From the NCBI GenBank assembly GCA_011043895.1, contig DRBZ01000078.1:1-26888 (forward strand): 26,888 nucleotides of DNA, in the 5' to 3' direction. Below the pieces are notes generated by a model. It was not told where the DNA came from. It ran no database searches and saw nothing but the letters and a program-made list of their open reading frames with translations. The DNA comes from Candidatus Cloacimonadota bacterium (GTDB lineage Bacteria > Cloacimonadota > Cloacimonadia > JGIOTU-2). A program made the translations under genes and the position numbers. This document shows, one piece after another, positions 15,756 to 24,115 of the stretch; the first letter of the stretch is position 1; every line of letters starts with the position of its first letter.

Positions 15756-17125
15756 GATCAAATAGCCCTTTCCATATCCTCGATGAACTTTTTAAATCAG
15801 GATTGCGTGGTGCGGATCCTGCACGATTAATTCAAAAAATTCTTAAGTTGGAGAAGAATAACCTTGTAGTACAAAAGGATGATGATTATATTTTATACAA
15901 TCTGGAGAAATTCGATGAAATTGTGGTTATTGGTGCAGGAAAAGCAAGTGAGAGAATGGCGGAGGGCTTGTATGATGTGCTTGGCACTTATATAACTGAA
16001 GGTCTTGTAGTTACAAAATCAAGAAGATTTGAAATGATAGGTTCGATACGAATCATGGAAGCTGGACATCCAACACCAGATGAGAGAAGTGTAAAAGGTG
16101 GCATTGCACTACAAAATATTGCTCACCAATCGAATGAAAGAACTTTGATAATCTCTTTGATCTCAGGTGGAGCATCTTCACTTGTGGAAGTGCCAAGAAT
16201 TGAGAATATTGAAGAAGAAGAGATCAAGTTATCACTGAACGATTTGATAACAATAACTCAATTATTATTACATTCAGGAGCATCAATTGATGAGATTAAC
16301 TGCGTACGTAAGCATCTATCTATGATAAAAGGGGGTTACCTCTCTGCCTGGATGTATCCGGCAACTGCACTGAATTTTATCCTCTCAGATGTTAAAGATG
16401 ATCGCATTGACATCATTGGCTCAGGACTCACTACCTACGATGAATCTATGTTCTTAGATATTAATAAAATTATTAGGAAGTACGGTCTTGAAGAAAAAAT
16501 TCCCAATATCATCAAAAAGTTGGTTCAACTTGGAATTGATGCAACAATATTTGAAACACCAAAATCAAAAGAACTGGTTTTCGACCGAACTGAAAATGTT
16601 GTAATCGGAAATAATCAGACAGCAATCGATAGCATTATTGCAATTGCACGCGAATTAGATTTCAACACAAAACAAGAAAACACCTGGGTAAAAGGAGAAA
16701 GCAGAGAAGTCGGGCGAAGAATCTTTCAGCAAGCTCTTAGATTGAGCACTGATGCTAAAATTCAGAAACCCTTATGTGTGATCTCCGGTGGTGAGACTAC
16801 TGTTACAGTAAAAGGGGATGGTTTTGGAGGAAGGAATCAAGAGCTGGCGCTTGGTTTTCTGGAAGAAATGAAAAAATGTAGAGTTAAATGTTCAAATATC
16901 TTTTTGCTTTCTGCCAGTACTGATGGAGATGATGGACCAACTGATGCAGCAGGTGCATTAGCATCTTATGAGGTCTTGGAAAAATCAAAGCATTTTGGAT
17001 TATCAATTGAGGACTATCTTGCCAGAAATGATTCTTATACCTTCTTTGATAAATGTGGATATCTCTACAAAACAGGACATACAAGAACAAATGTATGTGA
17101 TGTACAGATCCTTCTGATCATATGA
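15752..17125 (+). CDS. Glycerate 2-kinase (MOFRL family)
   Basis: Family members phosphorylate D-glycerate with ATP to 2-phosphoglycerate, feeding glycolysis. The 457-residue product has the N-terminal DUF4147-type domain with VVIGAGKASERMAEGL (58-73), EAGHPTPDERSVKGG (103-117), LISGGASSLVEVP (136-148) and HLSMIKGGYLS. The C-terminal MOFRL domain has VISGGETTVTV (343-353), FGGRNQELALGFL (358-370), STDGDDGPTDAAGA (389-402) and TGHTRTNVCD (441-450). Two motifs differ from the usual forms: GSGLTTYD where SGPT is common, and TGHTRTN where TGPTGTN is common. The start overlaps the HAD gene; the 3' end overlaps the convergent HAD gene by 8 bases. The symbol is left out because garK, glxK and gck names are used for unlike families. 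Confidence 0.92.
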   Translation: MRSNSPFHILDELFKSGLRGADPARLIQKILKLEKNNLVVQKDDDYILYNLEKFDEIVVIGAGKASERMAEGLYDVLGTYITEGLVVTKSRRFEMIGSIRIMEAGHPTPDERSVKGGIALQNIAHQSNERTLIISLISGGASSLVEVPRIENIEEEEIKLSLNDLITITQLLLHSGASIDEINCVRKHLSMIKGGYLSAWMYPATALNFILSDVKDDRIDIIGSGLTTYDESMFLDINKIIRKYGLEEKIPNIIKKLVQLGIDATIFETPKSKELVFDRTENVVIGNNQTAIDSIIAIARELDFNTKQENTWVKGESREVGRRIFQQALRLSTDAKIQKPLCVISGGETTVTVKGDGFGGRNQELALGFLEEMKKCRVKCSNIFLLSASTDGDDGPTDAAGALASYEVLEKSKHFGLSIEDYLARNDSYTFFDKCGYLYKTGHTRTNVCDVQILLII

Positions 17126-17735
17126 TTCTCAACTTTTTTAGTTCATTAACCATCTGTTCATAACTCTCCACACAGATCGTTCGAAAACCGTAATTCTTAG
17201 CAGCGATAATATTTTCACGATTGTCATCCAAAAATAGTACTTCACCGGGAGTAAGTTCAAGATATTCCAGCACATGCTGAAAAGAGCTGGATTCTGGTTT
17301 ACGAAATCCTATTTCATTTGAAGAAAAAATATGTTCAAAATAGGGAAGTATCGGCTCGCACATCTCCTGCCACATTGGTACATGTATCTCATTGGTGTTT
17401 GAGAGAGCCACCAGTCTGTAGTTATGACTAAGTTTCTTCAGCAATTGTGGAATATTTTTTCTTACCTGAATAAGGATACGGCTCCACCCTTCATCGAATT
17501 GTTTTTTTGTAAGTTCAATTCCAAGACATTCGCTTACATATGTTCTGAAAGTATCTGCTGGAATCTCTCCACGTTCAAATTGTGCATAAATTTCATCAAA
17601 GGGGAAGGTGATGTATAATTCCTCAGGTTTTTTACCAGTCAGTTTAGCCCAGTGATCGCAACATTTCTTTGGAGAGATATCGATTATAACATTGCCAAGA
17701 TCAAATATGAGAGCTTTGTATTTTGATTTCGGCAT
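17118..17735 (-). CDS. HAD-IA hydrolase, YihX-like phosphatase
   Basis: The 205-residue product matches E. coli YihX (alpha-D-glucose-1-phosphate phosphatase) in layout. Motif I is LIFDLGNVIIDIS with nucleophile Asp12. A cap domain with QFERGEIPADTFRTYV follows. Motif II is VALSNTNEIHVPMW, motif III is GFRKPESSSFQHVL and motif IV is VLFLDDNRENIIAAKNYGF. The substrate is likely a sugar phosphate or similar small phosphate ester; it cannot be set from sequence. The ATG overlaps the UPF0316 stop (TAATG), so the two are co-translated. A paralogue with a changed motif I lies on the other side of the glycerate kinase gene. Confidence 0.92.
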   Translation of the reverse strand: MPKSKYKALIFDLGNVIIDISPKKCCDHWAKLTGKKPEELYITFPFDEIYAQFERGEIPADTFRTYVSECLGIELTKKQFDEGWSRILIQVRKNIPQLLKKLSHNYRLVALSNTNEIHVPMWQEMCEPILPYFEHIFSSNEIGFRKPESSSFQHVLEYLELTPGEVLFLDDNRENIIAAKNYGFRTICVESYEQMVNELKKLRII

Positions 17736-18337
17736 TACTTACTTTTTCTTTTAAACTTAAATAACTTTGGATAGGCTTTGAGTTTCGGTAAAAAATGATG
17801 TCTTTTCTTACCTGGGATTGCCCATTCACTTATTGCACGTACATCTTCAAAAGTATATAGTGCATTTTCATTATATTTTCGGATTGCTTCAATCACAGCT
17901 TTAATATCTTTTCTTTTAATAGGCATGAAAATGATTTCTACTTTACCATCATTTGCTTCTGCTGGTACATGTGTAACACGATATCCCAATCCAAGGAAGT
18001 AAGTGATCAATTCTTGTGCCTTTTTCATTGTAATGATACGAAGAAGTACGATACCCATTGCAAGCTTCTGTTCGAGGAAGATACCGACAAAATTGCCCAT
18101 TGCAAATCCGCTGGCATACGCAATGTAGTTTATCACATTTGTCAGGTTTTGCATAATCTGCCCGATTACTATAAGCCATATAAATACTTCAAAAAATCCT
18201 ATGATCGGAGCAAGGAACTTCATTCCGCGGTTCACAAAAATAATGCGCAATGTGCCCAATGACACATCAAAAATTCGTGAAATAAATATTAAAAAGGGCA
18301 ATAAGCCCAATGAGAAAAGATCTGAGTCTGTAAACAT
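17735..18337 (-). CDS. UPF0316-type membrane protein (DUF5698 + DUF2179)
   Basis: The 200-residue protein has three membrane segments within the first ~95 residues, containing the family pattern LIFISRIFDVSLGTLRIIFVNRGMKFLAP and FFEVFIWL. A soluble domain follows (LGYRVTHVPAEANDGKVEIIFMPIKRKDIKAVIEAI) of DUF2179 type, a small ligand-binding fold seen at the C-terminus of several bacterial membrane proteins. The C-terminal tail is basic (KLFKFKRKSK). The function of the family is not known. A weak AGTAGAG precedes the ATG. Confidence 0.88.
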   Translation of the reverse strand: MFTDSDLFSLGLLPFLIFISRIFDVSLGTLRIIFVNRGMKFLAPIIGFFEVFIWLIVIGQIMQNLTNVINYIAYASGFAMGNFVGIFLEQKLAMGIVLLRIITMKKAQELITYFLGLGYRVTHVPAEANDGKVEIIFMPIKRKDIKAVIEAIRKYNENALYTFEDVRAISEWAIPGKKRHHFLPKLKAYPKLFKFKRKSK

Positions 18338-18346
18338 AAAAAATCT

Positions 18347-18529
18347 CTACTTTATATTCAGATTGATGTCAATAGTTTTCGAAGCAAGATGACCATTTTC
18401 GATGATCCTTATGAAACCTATTGTCAGATCATGTCTATGACCTGCTATAAATACTCTGGTTTCATAAATTCTATAAGATTCATTGATCTTTTGTTTTTTC
18501 TTTCTTATAAAGAATGGTTGATGTTTCAT
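18347..18529 (-). CDS. Possible small protein, unrecognised
   Basis: A 60-codon frame fills the 200-bp gap between the ABC-F and UPF0316 genes on the same strand. It starts 9 bases after the ABC-F stop and ends 9 bases before the UPF0316 start. The peptide is basic at the N-terminus (FFIRKKKQKINES) with no membrane segment or known motif. No ribosome binding site is visible. The tight fit between neighbours is the only argument in favour; chance is a fair alternative. It could also be a worn remnant. Confidence 0.25.
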   Translation of the reverse strand: MKHQPFFIRKKKQKINESYRIYETRVFIAGHRHDLTIGFIRIIENGHLASKTIDINLNIK

Positions 18530-18537
18530 AAGTGTCT

Positions 18538-20439
18538 TTATGAAAAGTCAAGTTCAGCCCATTCGTGTAGCAAGGTATCAAGCTTATCATGCAATGTTTT
18601 CTTATGTGCATAGAGTTCCTGAAGTTTTTCATAATCGCAGCCATGTTTCTCAATCTGAGCTTCGACTTTTTCTATCATTTGCTCTATATTTTCAACTTCA
18701 TTCTCAATTTCGTGCAAACGTCTTAACCTGCGTTTCTCTTGGTTCGCAGCTTTTCTTCTTTTCTGGAAATCATGTTGTTCTGTATCTATACTGGTTCTTG
18801 TTTTTGTATGTAACTTTTCCTGTTTTTGTTTTGTTTTCTGTCTATAAAAATCATAATTTCCAAGATATTCATGCAAAGTATGATCTTTCAGTTCTATCAC
18901 CTTATGTGCTATCTTATTGATAAAATATCTATCATGTGAAATAAAAACTATGGTACCGGTATAGTCCAGAAGTGCTTCTTCGAGCATTTCCATTGAGTCG
19001 ATGTCGAGGTGATTGGTGGGTTCATCAAGTAACAGTAGATTGGGATTGAGTTGCATGAGAACTGCTAACTGAAATCTCACTTTTTCACCACCGGAAAGGT
19101 CGCCGAGAGATTTGAAAACATCATTGCCAAAAAAGAGAAAACGTGCAAGATAATTCCTTGCTTTGTCTTCATGCATAGGGAATTGATTCCTAAAAACATC
19201 TATTACTTTTTCGTTTTCATTATCAAAATGTACTTCCTGTTCAAGATAGCCAATATTCAATCGTGAACCCATTTTTACTATACCGGAATCGGGATTCACT
19301 TCATTCATTAATATTTTAAACAACGTGGTTTTACCGGTTCCATTTTTTCCGAGAATACAGATGCGATCCTGATAATAAACATGAAGGTCAATATTATTTA
19401 GGATGTTATGATTCTCATAAGACTTTGAGATATTCTCCATTTTGATGACATCATTACCGGAGCGTTGCGCATTGAAATCCAATCCGATCTTTCGCGCTTC
19501 AGTGGGTTTGTCCACACGCTCGATCCTTTCCAGACGACGTTCCATATTCACTGCTTTTTTAAACATATCAGGATTATCGGTGCGAGTACCCCAGTCCCTG
19601 AATCGCTTGACAGCCTCTTCCATCGCTTTGATTTTTTTTTGCTGATTTTTATATGTTACGAATTGTCGGGTAATTTCATCATCTTTTTGCTGGGCATACT
19701 GCGAATAATTTCCTTTATAGGTCTTTGTTTTACCTGCTTCCAGTTCAACGATTTTATTTATCGTCGCATCGAGAAAATAGCGGTCATGTGCAGCGATGAG
19801 AACTGTCCCTTTATATTGAGAGATAAATTCTTCGAGCCATTCTACAGATTCTATATCGAGATGGTTTGTGGGTTCGTCCAATAAGAGTATATCGGGATGG
19901 TTAAGAAAAATCTGTCCCAGCATAACCCTTGTTTTTTCACCGCCACTTAGCGAATTATAATCCCGATCGAGCATCTCATCACCAATCTTAAGTCCAGAGC
20001 ATACTTTTTCCAACTTTACATCGATATCATATCCTTCAAGGTGCTCGAAACGAAATTGTAATTTTTCGTATTTCTTGATTAGTTTTTCTTGAGTGCAATT
20101 ACTTTTTGAAGCAGAAATATCTTGTTCTAATGTGTGTAATTCATCTCGAAGATCGTAAATATGCTGGCAGGATCGTCTGAGTACTTCTATGACTTTTGTG
20201 CCATCTGGATATTCTGGGATTTGCTCAATATAACCAATTGCAGAACCTTTGAGTACATGTAAATGTCCTTCGTCAATATCCTCTGAACCTGTAATAATTC
20301 TAAAGATGGTAGTTTTACCTGTACCATTTCGTCCAATCAATCCGACTTTTTCACCTTTTATACATTCAAAGGAGACACCTTTGAGGACTTCGAAACCACC
20401 AAAGGATTTTTTTATATTACTGAATATGATGTCTTTCAT
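18538..20439 (-). CDS. ABC-F family ATPase (YdiF/Uup type)
   Basis: ABC-F proteins are soluble tandem ATPases that act on ribosomes; they have no membrane domain. The 633-residue product has the first Walker A GRNGTGKTT, signature LSGGEKTRVMLGQ and Walker B LLLDEPTNHLDIES. A charged linker (YKNQQKKIKAMEEAVKRF) follows, then the second Walker A GKNGTGKTT, signature LSGGEKVRFQL and Walker B LLLDEPTNHLDIDS. The last ~90 residues form a coiled coil (EIENEVENIEQMIEKVEAQI) as in YdiF and Uup. It is likely a translation-quality factor; a resistance role cannot be excluded. The next gene upstream on this strand is the rmlA stub, 21 bases away. Confidence 0.94.
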   Translation of the reverse strand: MKDIIFSNIKKSFGGFEVLKGVSFECIKGEKVGLIGRNGTGKTTIFRIITGSEDIDEGHLHVLKGSAIGYIEQIPEYPDGTKVIEVLRRSCQHIYDLRDELHTLEQDISASKSNCTQEKLIKKYEKLQFRFEHLEGYDIDVKLEKVCSGLKIGDEMLDRDYNSLSGGEKTRVMLGQIFLNHPDILLLDEPTNHLDIESVEWLEEFISQYKGTVLIAAHDRYFLDATINKIVELEAGKTKTYKGNYSQYAQQKDDEITRQFVTYKNQQKKIKAMEEAVKRFRDWGTRTDNPDMFKKAVNMERRLERIERVDKPTEARKIGLDFNAQRSGNDVIKMENISKSYENHNILNNIDLHVYYQDRICILGKNGTGKTTLFKILMNEVNPDSGIVKMGSRLNIGYLEQEVHFDNENEKVIDVFRNQFPMHEDKARNYLARFLFFGNDVFKSLGDLSGGEKVRFQLAVLMQLNPNLLLLDEPTNHLDIDSMEMLEEALLDYTGTIVFISHDRYFINKIAHKVIELKDHTLHEYLGNYDFYRQKTKQKQEKLHTKTRTSIDTEQHDFQKRRKAANQEKRRLRRLHEIENEVENIEQMIEKVEAQIEKHGCDYEKLQELYAHKKTLHDKLDTLLHEWAELDFS

Positions 20440-20460
20440 GAAATAATGAGAAGGATTGTA

Positions 20461-20556
20461 TCAAATACTCTCCATAGGAATGAACTGTTTCGATATTGGA
20501 ATCGTGATAGGGAAGAGTCGAGAACCTTTTCCACAAGTAAGCACTATATCTTTCAT
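20461..20556 (-). pseudogene. rmlA: Truncated rmlA (glucose-1-phosphate thymidylyltransferase) remnant
   Basis: An open frame of 31 codons starts with ATG overlapping the rmlB stop (ATGA, 20556-20553) and ends at TGA 20463-20461. The peptide begins MKDIVLTCGKGSRLFPIT and continues PISKQFIP. This lines up with the start of RmlA (MKGIVLAGGSGTRLYPLT...SKQLLPV), including the nucleotide-binding loop, which is worn here (LTCGKGSRL for LAGGSGTRL). RmlA is normally about 290 residues, so about nine tenths are missing. The ABC-F gene starts 21 bases after the stub, so the rest was deleted. The identity is by my own alignment to remembered RmlA sequences. Confidence 0.8.
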
Positions 20557-21632
20557 ACATCTTCCAATCTATTACTATATTGCCGTTCTATCCACTCTTG
20601 ATATGCACCTGTCTTGACCGATAGAATCCAATTTTCATTCTCGAGATACCATCGAACTGTTTCCTTTAGTCTAACTGAAAAATCAAAAGATGTGTTCCAA
20701 CCGAATTTATTTTGAATTTTGCTACAATCTAATGCATATCTGAGATCATGTCCTGGTCTATCTTTCACAAAAGTAATATGTTTCTCATATTCATCTGGAT
20801 TTACTTGTGTTTGTTCTGCAACAATTTCACTAAGTACATTGAGTAATTCTGAATTGCTGATCTCGTTGCTTCCTCCGATATTATATATTTCACCGGTTTT
20901 TCCATGATGTAAGACTTCAAGGAGTGCTTCACAATGATCTTGAACATAGATCCAGTCACGAATATTCTCACCTTTACCATAAATCGGAAGTGGCTGCCCT
21001 TCGATCATGTTCATGATCATGAGTGGTATAAGTTTCTCCGGGAATTGGAATGGTCCGAAGTTGTTGGAGCAACGGGTGATAATCGCAGGAAATCCATAGG
21101 TAGTATAATATGATTGGACGAGTAGATCGGCAGCAGCTTTTGAGGACGCATACGGAGAATTCGGTTGTAATGGAGATTCTTCGTCAAACTTCTTTTCTGG
21201 CTGGTCAAGAGGAAGTGATCCATAGACCTCATCTGTTGAAATATAGAGAAAACGATTTTTCTCCCATTGTTCTTTCCAGTGTTTCATTGCAGTATTTAAG
21301 AGGACAGTAGTTCCGAGAACATTAGTTCTGATGAACAGGAGTGGTTCTTGTATCGATCTATCCACATGGGATTCTGCAGCAAAATGAACAACAGAATTTA
21401 TCTGATAATTATGAAAAATTTCGTCAACTACCTGTTGATCTGCGACATCTCCATGAATAAACGTATAATTGTCGGGAAATTTTTCTTTCACATCCTGTAC
21501 ATTAAGAGGATTGCCAGCATAAGTAAGTGCATCAAGATTCACCACATGCACATTCGTTTCTTTCTCGAAAAGAAGTCGAATGAAATTTGAACCAATGAAG
21601 CCGCAGCCACCAGTTACAAGATAGGTTTTCAT
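20553..21632 (-). CDS. rmlB: dTDP-glucose 4,6-dehydratase
   Basis: RmlB converts dTDP-glucose to dTDP-4-keto-6-deoxyglucose, the second step to dTDP-rhamnose and related deoxysugars. The 359-residue protein has the NAD-binding loop TGGCGFIGSNFIR at 7-19, HFAAESHVDRSI, the active-site STDEVYG, the YxxxK pair in SPYASSKAAADLL, and NNFGPFQFPEKLIPL. It is a short-chain dehydrogenase of the extended type. Only the stub of rmlA follows; rmlC and rmlD are not in the window, so a working pathway would need genes elsewhere. The upstream region carries a TACATTA/TAATGTA inverted repeat. Confidence 0.96.
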   Translation of the reverse strand: MKTYLVTGGCGFIGSNFIRLLFEKETNVHVVNLDALTYAGNPLNVQDVKEKFPDNYTFIHGDVADQQVVDEIFHNYQINSVVHFAAESHVDRSIQEPLLFIRTNVLGTTVLLNTAMKHWKEQWEKNRFLYISTDEVYGSLPLDQPEKKFDEESPLQPNSPYASSKAAADLLVQSYYTTYGFPAIITRCSNNFGPFQFPEKLIPLMIMNMIEGQPLPIYGKGENIRDWIYVQDHCEALLEVLHHGKTGEIYNIGGSNEISNSELLNVLSEIVAEQTQVNPDEYEKHITFVKDRPGHDLRYALDCSKIQNKFGWNTSFDFSVRLKETVRWYLENENWILSVKTGAYQEWIERQYSNRLEDV

Positions 21633-21650
21633 TGTTACTCCGTATTATTA

Positions 21651-21676
21651 TACATTAAATTCAACATAATAATGTA
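21651..21676. promoter_or_regulatory. Split inverted repeat upstream of rmlB
   Basis: TACATTA (21651-21657) and TAATGTA (21670-21676) are the same arms as the palindrome at 1606-1620, here separated by 12 bp. On the minus strand a perfect TATAAT overlaps the ATG-proximal arm. It could be an operator shared by both genes, or two AT-rich -10 regions that look alike. Confidence 0.3.
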
Positions 21677-21716
21677 AATCATTGTCAAGAGTTAAGTGTT
21701 CAAGGATAAGTTTTTA

Positions 21717-21747
21717 TTGACGAATTTATATGATTGATAAATATAAT
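21717..21747 (+). promoter_or_regulatory. Promoter of the secreted transglutaminase-like gene
   Basis: TTGACG (21717-21722) and a perfect TATAAT (21742-21747), with a 19-bp spacer, place a start site near 21754. The ribosome binding site AAGGAG (21766-21771) follows. Confidence 0.45.
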
Positions 21748-21778
21748 TGTAATCAATAAATTATGAAGGAGAATTCAT

Positions 21779-24052
21779 TTGAGAGTAAAAATTTTATTTT
21801 TTAGTTTTATCATGATTATTATGAACTCACTTATCGCAGGAAACGATCGGGGTTGCACACATAATGAGTTATATCCTGAAGGTTTTACATGTGTGGGACA
21901 GGGAACAATCTACGATCCTCCAGAAATATCTCAGGATAAACCGACAACAACGCACAGGGACAGCACATGGGTACTGGTAGATTCACTGGAGCTTTCTCAT
22001 TATGTGGAAGCAGGTCAAGGATATAATCTTTATTATGATGATGAGACTGAATCGTTGAAGCACTATCCTCTTTATGCAGAGTATCCACTTATTCCCGAAT
22101 CAGAACAAGCAATTGCAAGAGCTCCAAAATGGTTAAGAAATGATCTGCGTATGGTACTTTCACATGTCAGTAGTTTACACCAACCTGAGTGGGCATCAGC
22201 GATAAATAATGCAAATGATCCCTATATCGACGAGATAGCTTTCTCAATTGCACATCTTTCTCCGCAATACCTTTCTGCTAACGTTGCAGGAGATCTCTAT
22301 GGTAGTGCACAGCTTATGCAGGAGAATGCAGAATCAATATATGCAAACGCCCAATACCTGGATTATGTCGATGTGGTAGATTATGGAACATCAACAACTG
22401 ATGAGAATTACTATTCAACTACCCGATACAAAAAAGTAGATGCACGCGGAGATACGATCGAAGTGGAAGTTCCTAAGGAAATTTATTACTGGTACATTGT
22501 GGATCCGAAAATCACAGATGAGATTCCAGCATATATTGATCCCTTTATAATTGAGGATAACATTACTCATAATAATAATATAGCTGATCCGCCAAATGGT
22601 GTCTTTTGGCGTGACTACTTTTTCAACCACGCAGATGGAGGGTACACGGTGTTGAAGGATACATTGGCAGGATGTGAGATCGTTTGGGACGGTACACAAA
22701 ATGTAAATGCTGCGATGAATCATGCTATAGCAATCATTACACGATGGATAAATGAGACGATGTCATTTACTTCGAACTACGAACGACCTCATCAACCGGT
22801 TCGTATCTATAAAAAACATATCGGCCGATGTGGTGAATATGCAGACTACACTGCTGCAGCAGCAAGGGCAGCACTCATTCCATGTACAAGTATCTTAGCA
22901 ATCTCAGGTGATCATACGTGGAATGAATTTTGGGACGAGGAATGGATACATTGGGAACCGGTAAATAACTCACTTAATAATCCCCTGGTATATGAGAACG
23001 GTTGGGGTAAGGTTTTCGGTTCTGTATTTGAGATACGAAGTGATGGATGGCTGAGTTCAGTGACAGACCGTTATTCTGAAGAATCTGCAACCATTACCAT
23101 CTATGCGCTGGACAGTCAGGGTGATCCAATTGACGGTGCCGAGGTGCTTCTTGCAGTTGCATCAGGAACATCCATCCTTGTAGATAATTATGGGCTAACT
23201 GATAATGATGGAAAATATACTTTCATAGTTGGAGAGGGGAAGCATTACTATGCACGTGTCGATACTGATATAGGGAGTAATCCTACAGATCCGGGTTCGG
23301 TTACTTCATTGATCGATAATACGGTAAATGGAGAAGATTATTGTTTTAATTTTGTTATCTCGGGAACCATGCCTTCCTTAAATTATATTTCGACAGACGT
23401 GCCGGAGGACATGAATGATGATTATCGCATGGAAGTGTCATTCTCCGTACCTTCACAAATTATTAATGGTGTATCGCTTCTTGATGACCTTGATGACGTT
23501 GAATTGTATAAACATGAGGGTGAGGGCAGTGTCGATCATGTAATGTTATCAGAGTTTGATTTTATCTGGTATTTGATCAACGAACCGTTTAATGCATTTA
23601 ATGTATTTGTAGGAGTAAATCAGGGTGATATGGCATTCGATATTCCTGTGGGATTTGACTGGTACAGCTGCTTTTCAAATTTGCTTCATTTGAATAATTA
23701 TCAATATGTTGATGGTATAGCACGGTTATTCTATTATAATACTTCAATTGATGAACCACCAGGTAATGAACACACTAACATAATCCTAACAAATAGTCCA
23801 AATCCTTTTAGAAAAGAAACGCTGATATCATTCTCTTATTCCACGAATCCACACGCATTATCCAATGTTGATATATATAACATAAAAGGACAGAAGATAT
23901 GCAGTTTGGAACTTACTAATTCTGGCGAAGCATTTTCCGCAGTCTGGGATGGAACCGATCAATATGATAAAAAGGTAAAACAGGGAGTATATTTTTATAA
24001 AATTATTGCTGATAAGGAAACCTATTTCAATAAGATGATCTTGATGTACTAA
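21779..24052 (+). CDS. Secreted transglutaminase-like protein with sorting domain
   Basis: The 757-residue protein starts at TTG 21779, fixed by AAGGAG seven bases upstream. A signal peptide covers residues 1-20. The middle holds a transglutaminase/protease-like core: Cys351 in IGRCGEYADYTAAAARAA, His379 in SGDHTWNEFW and an acidic residue in HWEPV (Glu393, where Asp is usual). A carboxypeptidase-regulatory-like beta domain follows at about 434-500 (TITIYALDSQGDPIDGAEVLL, TDNDGKYTF). Residues about 675-757 form the sorting-type domain (NSPNPFRKE, DIYNIKGQKI, GVYFYKII, KMILMY). It is likely exported to the cell surface and may cleave or cross-link protein or peptide; activity is inferred. Confidence 0.88.
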   Translation: MRVKILFFSFIMIIMNSLIAGNDRGCTHNELYPEGFTCVGQGTIYDPPEISQDKPTTTHRDSTWVLVDSLELSHYVEAGQGYNLYYDDETESLKHYPLYAEYPLIPESEQAIARAPKWLRNDLRMVLSHVSSLHQPEWASAINNANDPYIDEIAFSIAHLSPQYLSANVAGDLYGSAQLMQENAESIYANAQYLDYVDVVDYGTSTTDENYYSTTRYKKVDARGDTIEVEVPKEIYYWYIVDPKITDEIPAYIDPFIIEDNITHNNNIADPPNGVFWRDYFFNHADGGYTVLKDTLAGCEIVWDGTQNVNAAMNHAIAIITRWINETMSFTSNYERPHQPVRIYKKHIGRCGEYADYTAAAARAALIPCTSILAISGDHTWNEFWDEEWIHWEPVNNSLNNPLVYENGWGKVFGSVFEIRSDGWLSSVTDRYSEESATITIYALDSQGDPIDGAEVLLAVASGTSILVDNYGLTDNDGKYTFIVGEGKHYYARVDTDIGSNPTDPGSVTSLIDNTVNGEDYCFNFVISGTMPSLNYISTDVPEDMNDDYRMEVSFSVPSQIINGVSLLDDLDDVELYKHEGEGSVDHVMLSEFDFIWYLINEPFNAFNVFVGVNQGDMAFDIPVGFDWYSCFSNLLHLNNYQYVDGIARLFYYNTSIDEPPGNEHTNIILTNSPNPFRKETLISFSYSTNPHALSNVDIYNIKGQKICSLELTNSGEAFSAVWDGTDQYDKKVKQGVYFYKIIADKETYFNKMILMY

Positions 24053-24065
24053 TATACACTCGAGT

Positions 24066-24096
24066 AAAAAAAGGGAAGATTTAATTCTTCCCTTTG
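24066..24096. terminator. Bidirectional terminator between convergent genes
   Basis: A 10-bp perfect stem AAAGGGAAGA / TCTTCCCTTT (24070-24079 with 24086-24095) has loop TTTAAT. On the minus strand it is followed by a run of seven T (complement of 24066-24072), ideal for ending the radical SAM transcript. On the plus strand the tail is TTTG, weaker but adequate for the transglutaminase-like gene. Confidence 0.85.
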
Positions 24097-24115
24097 TGTT
24101 ATATTAACGAAGAAA

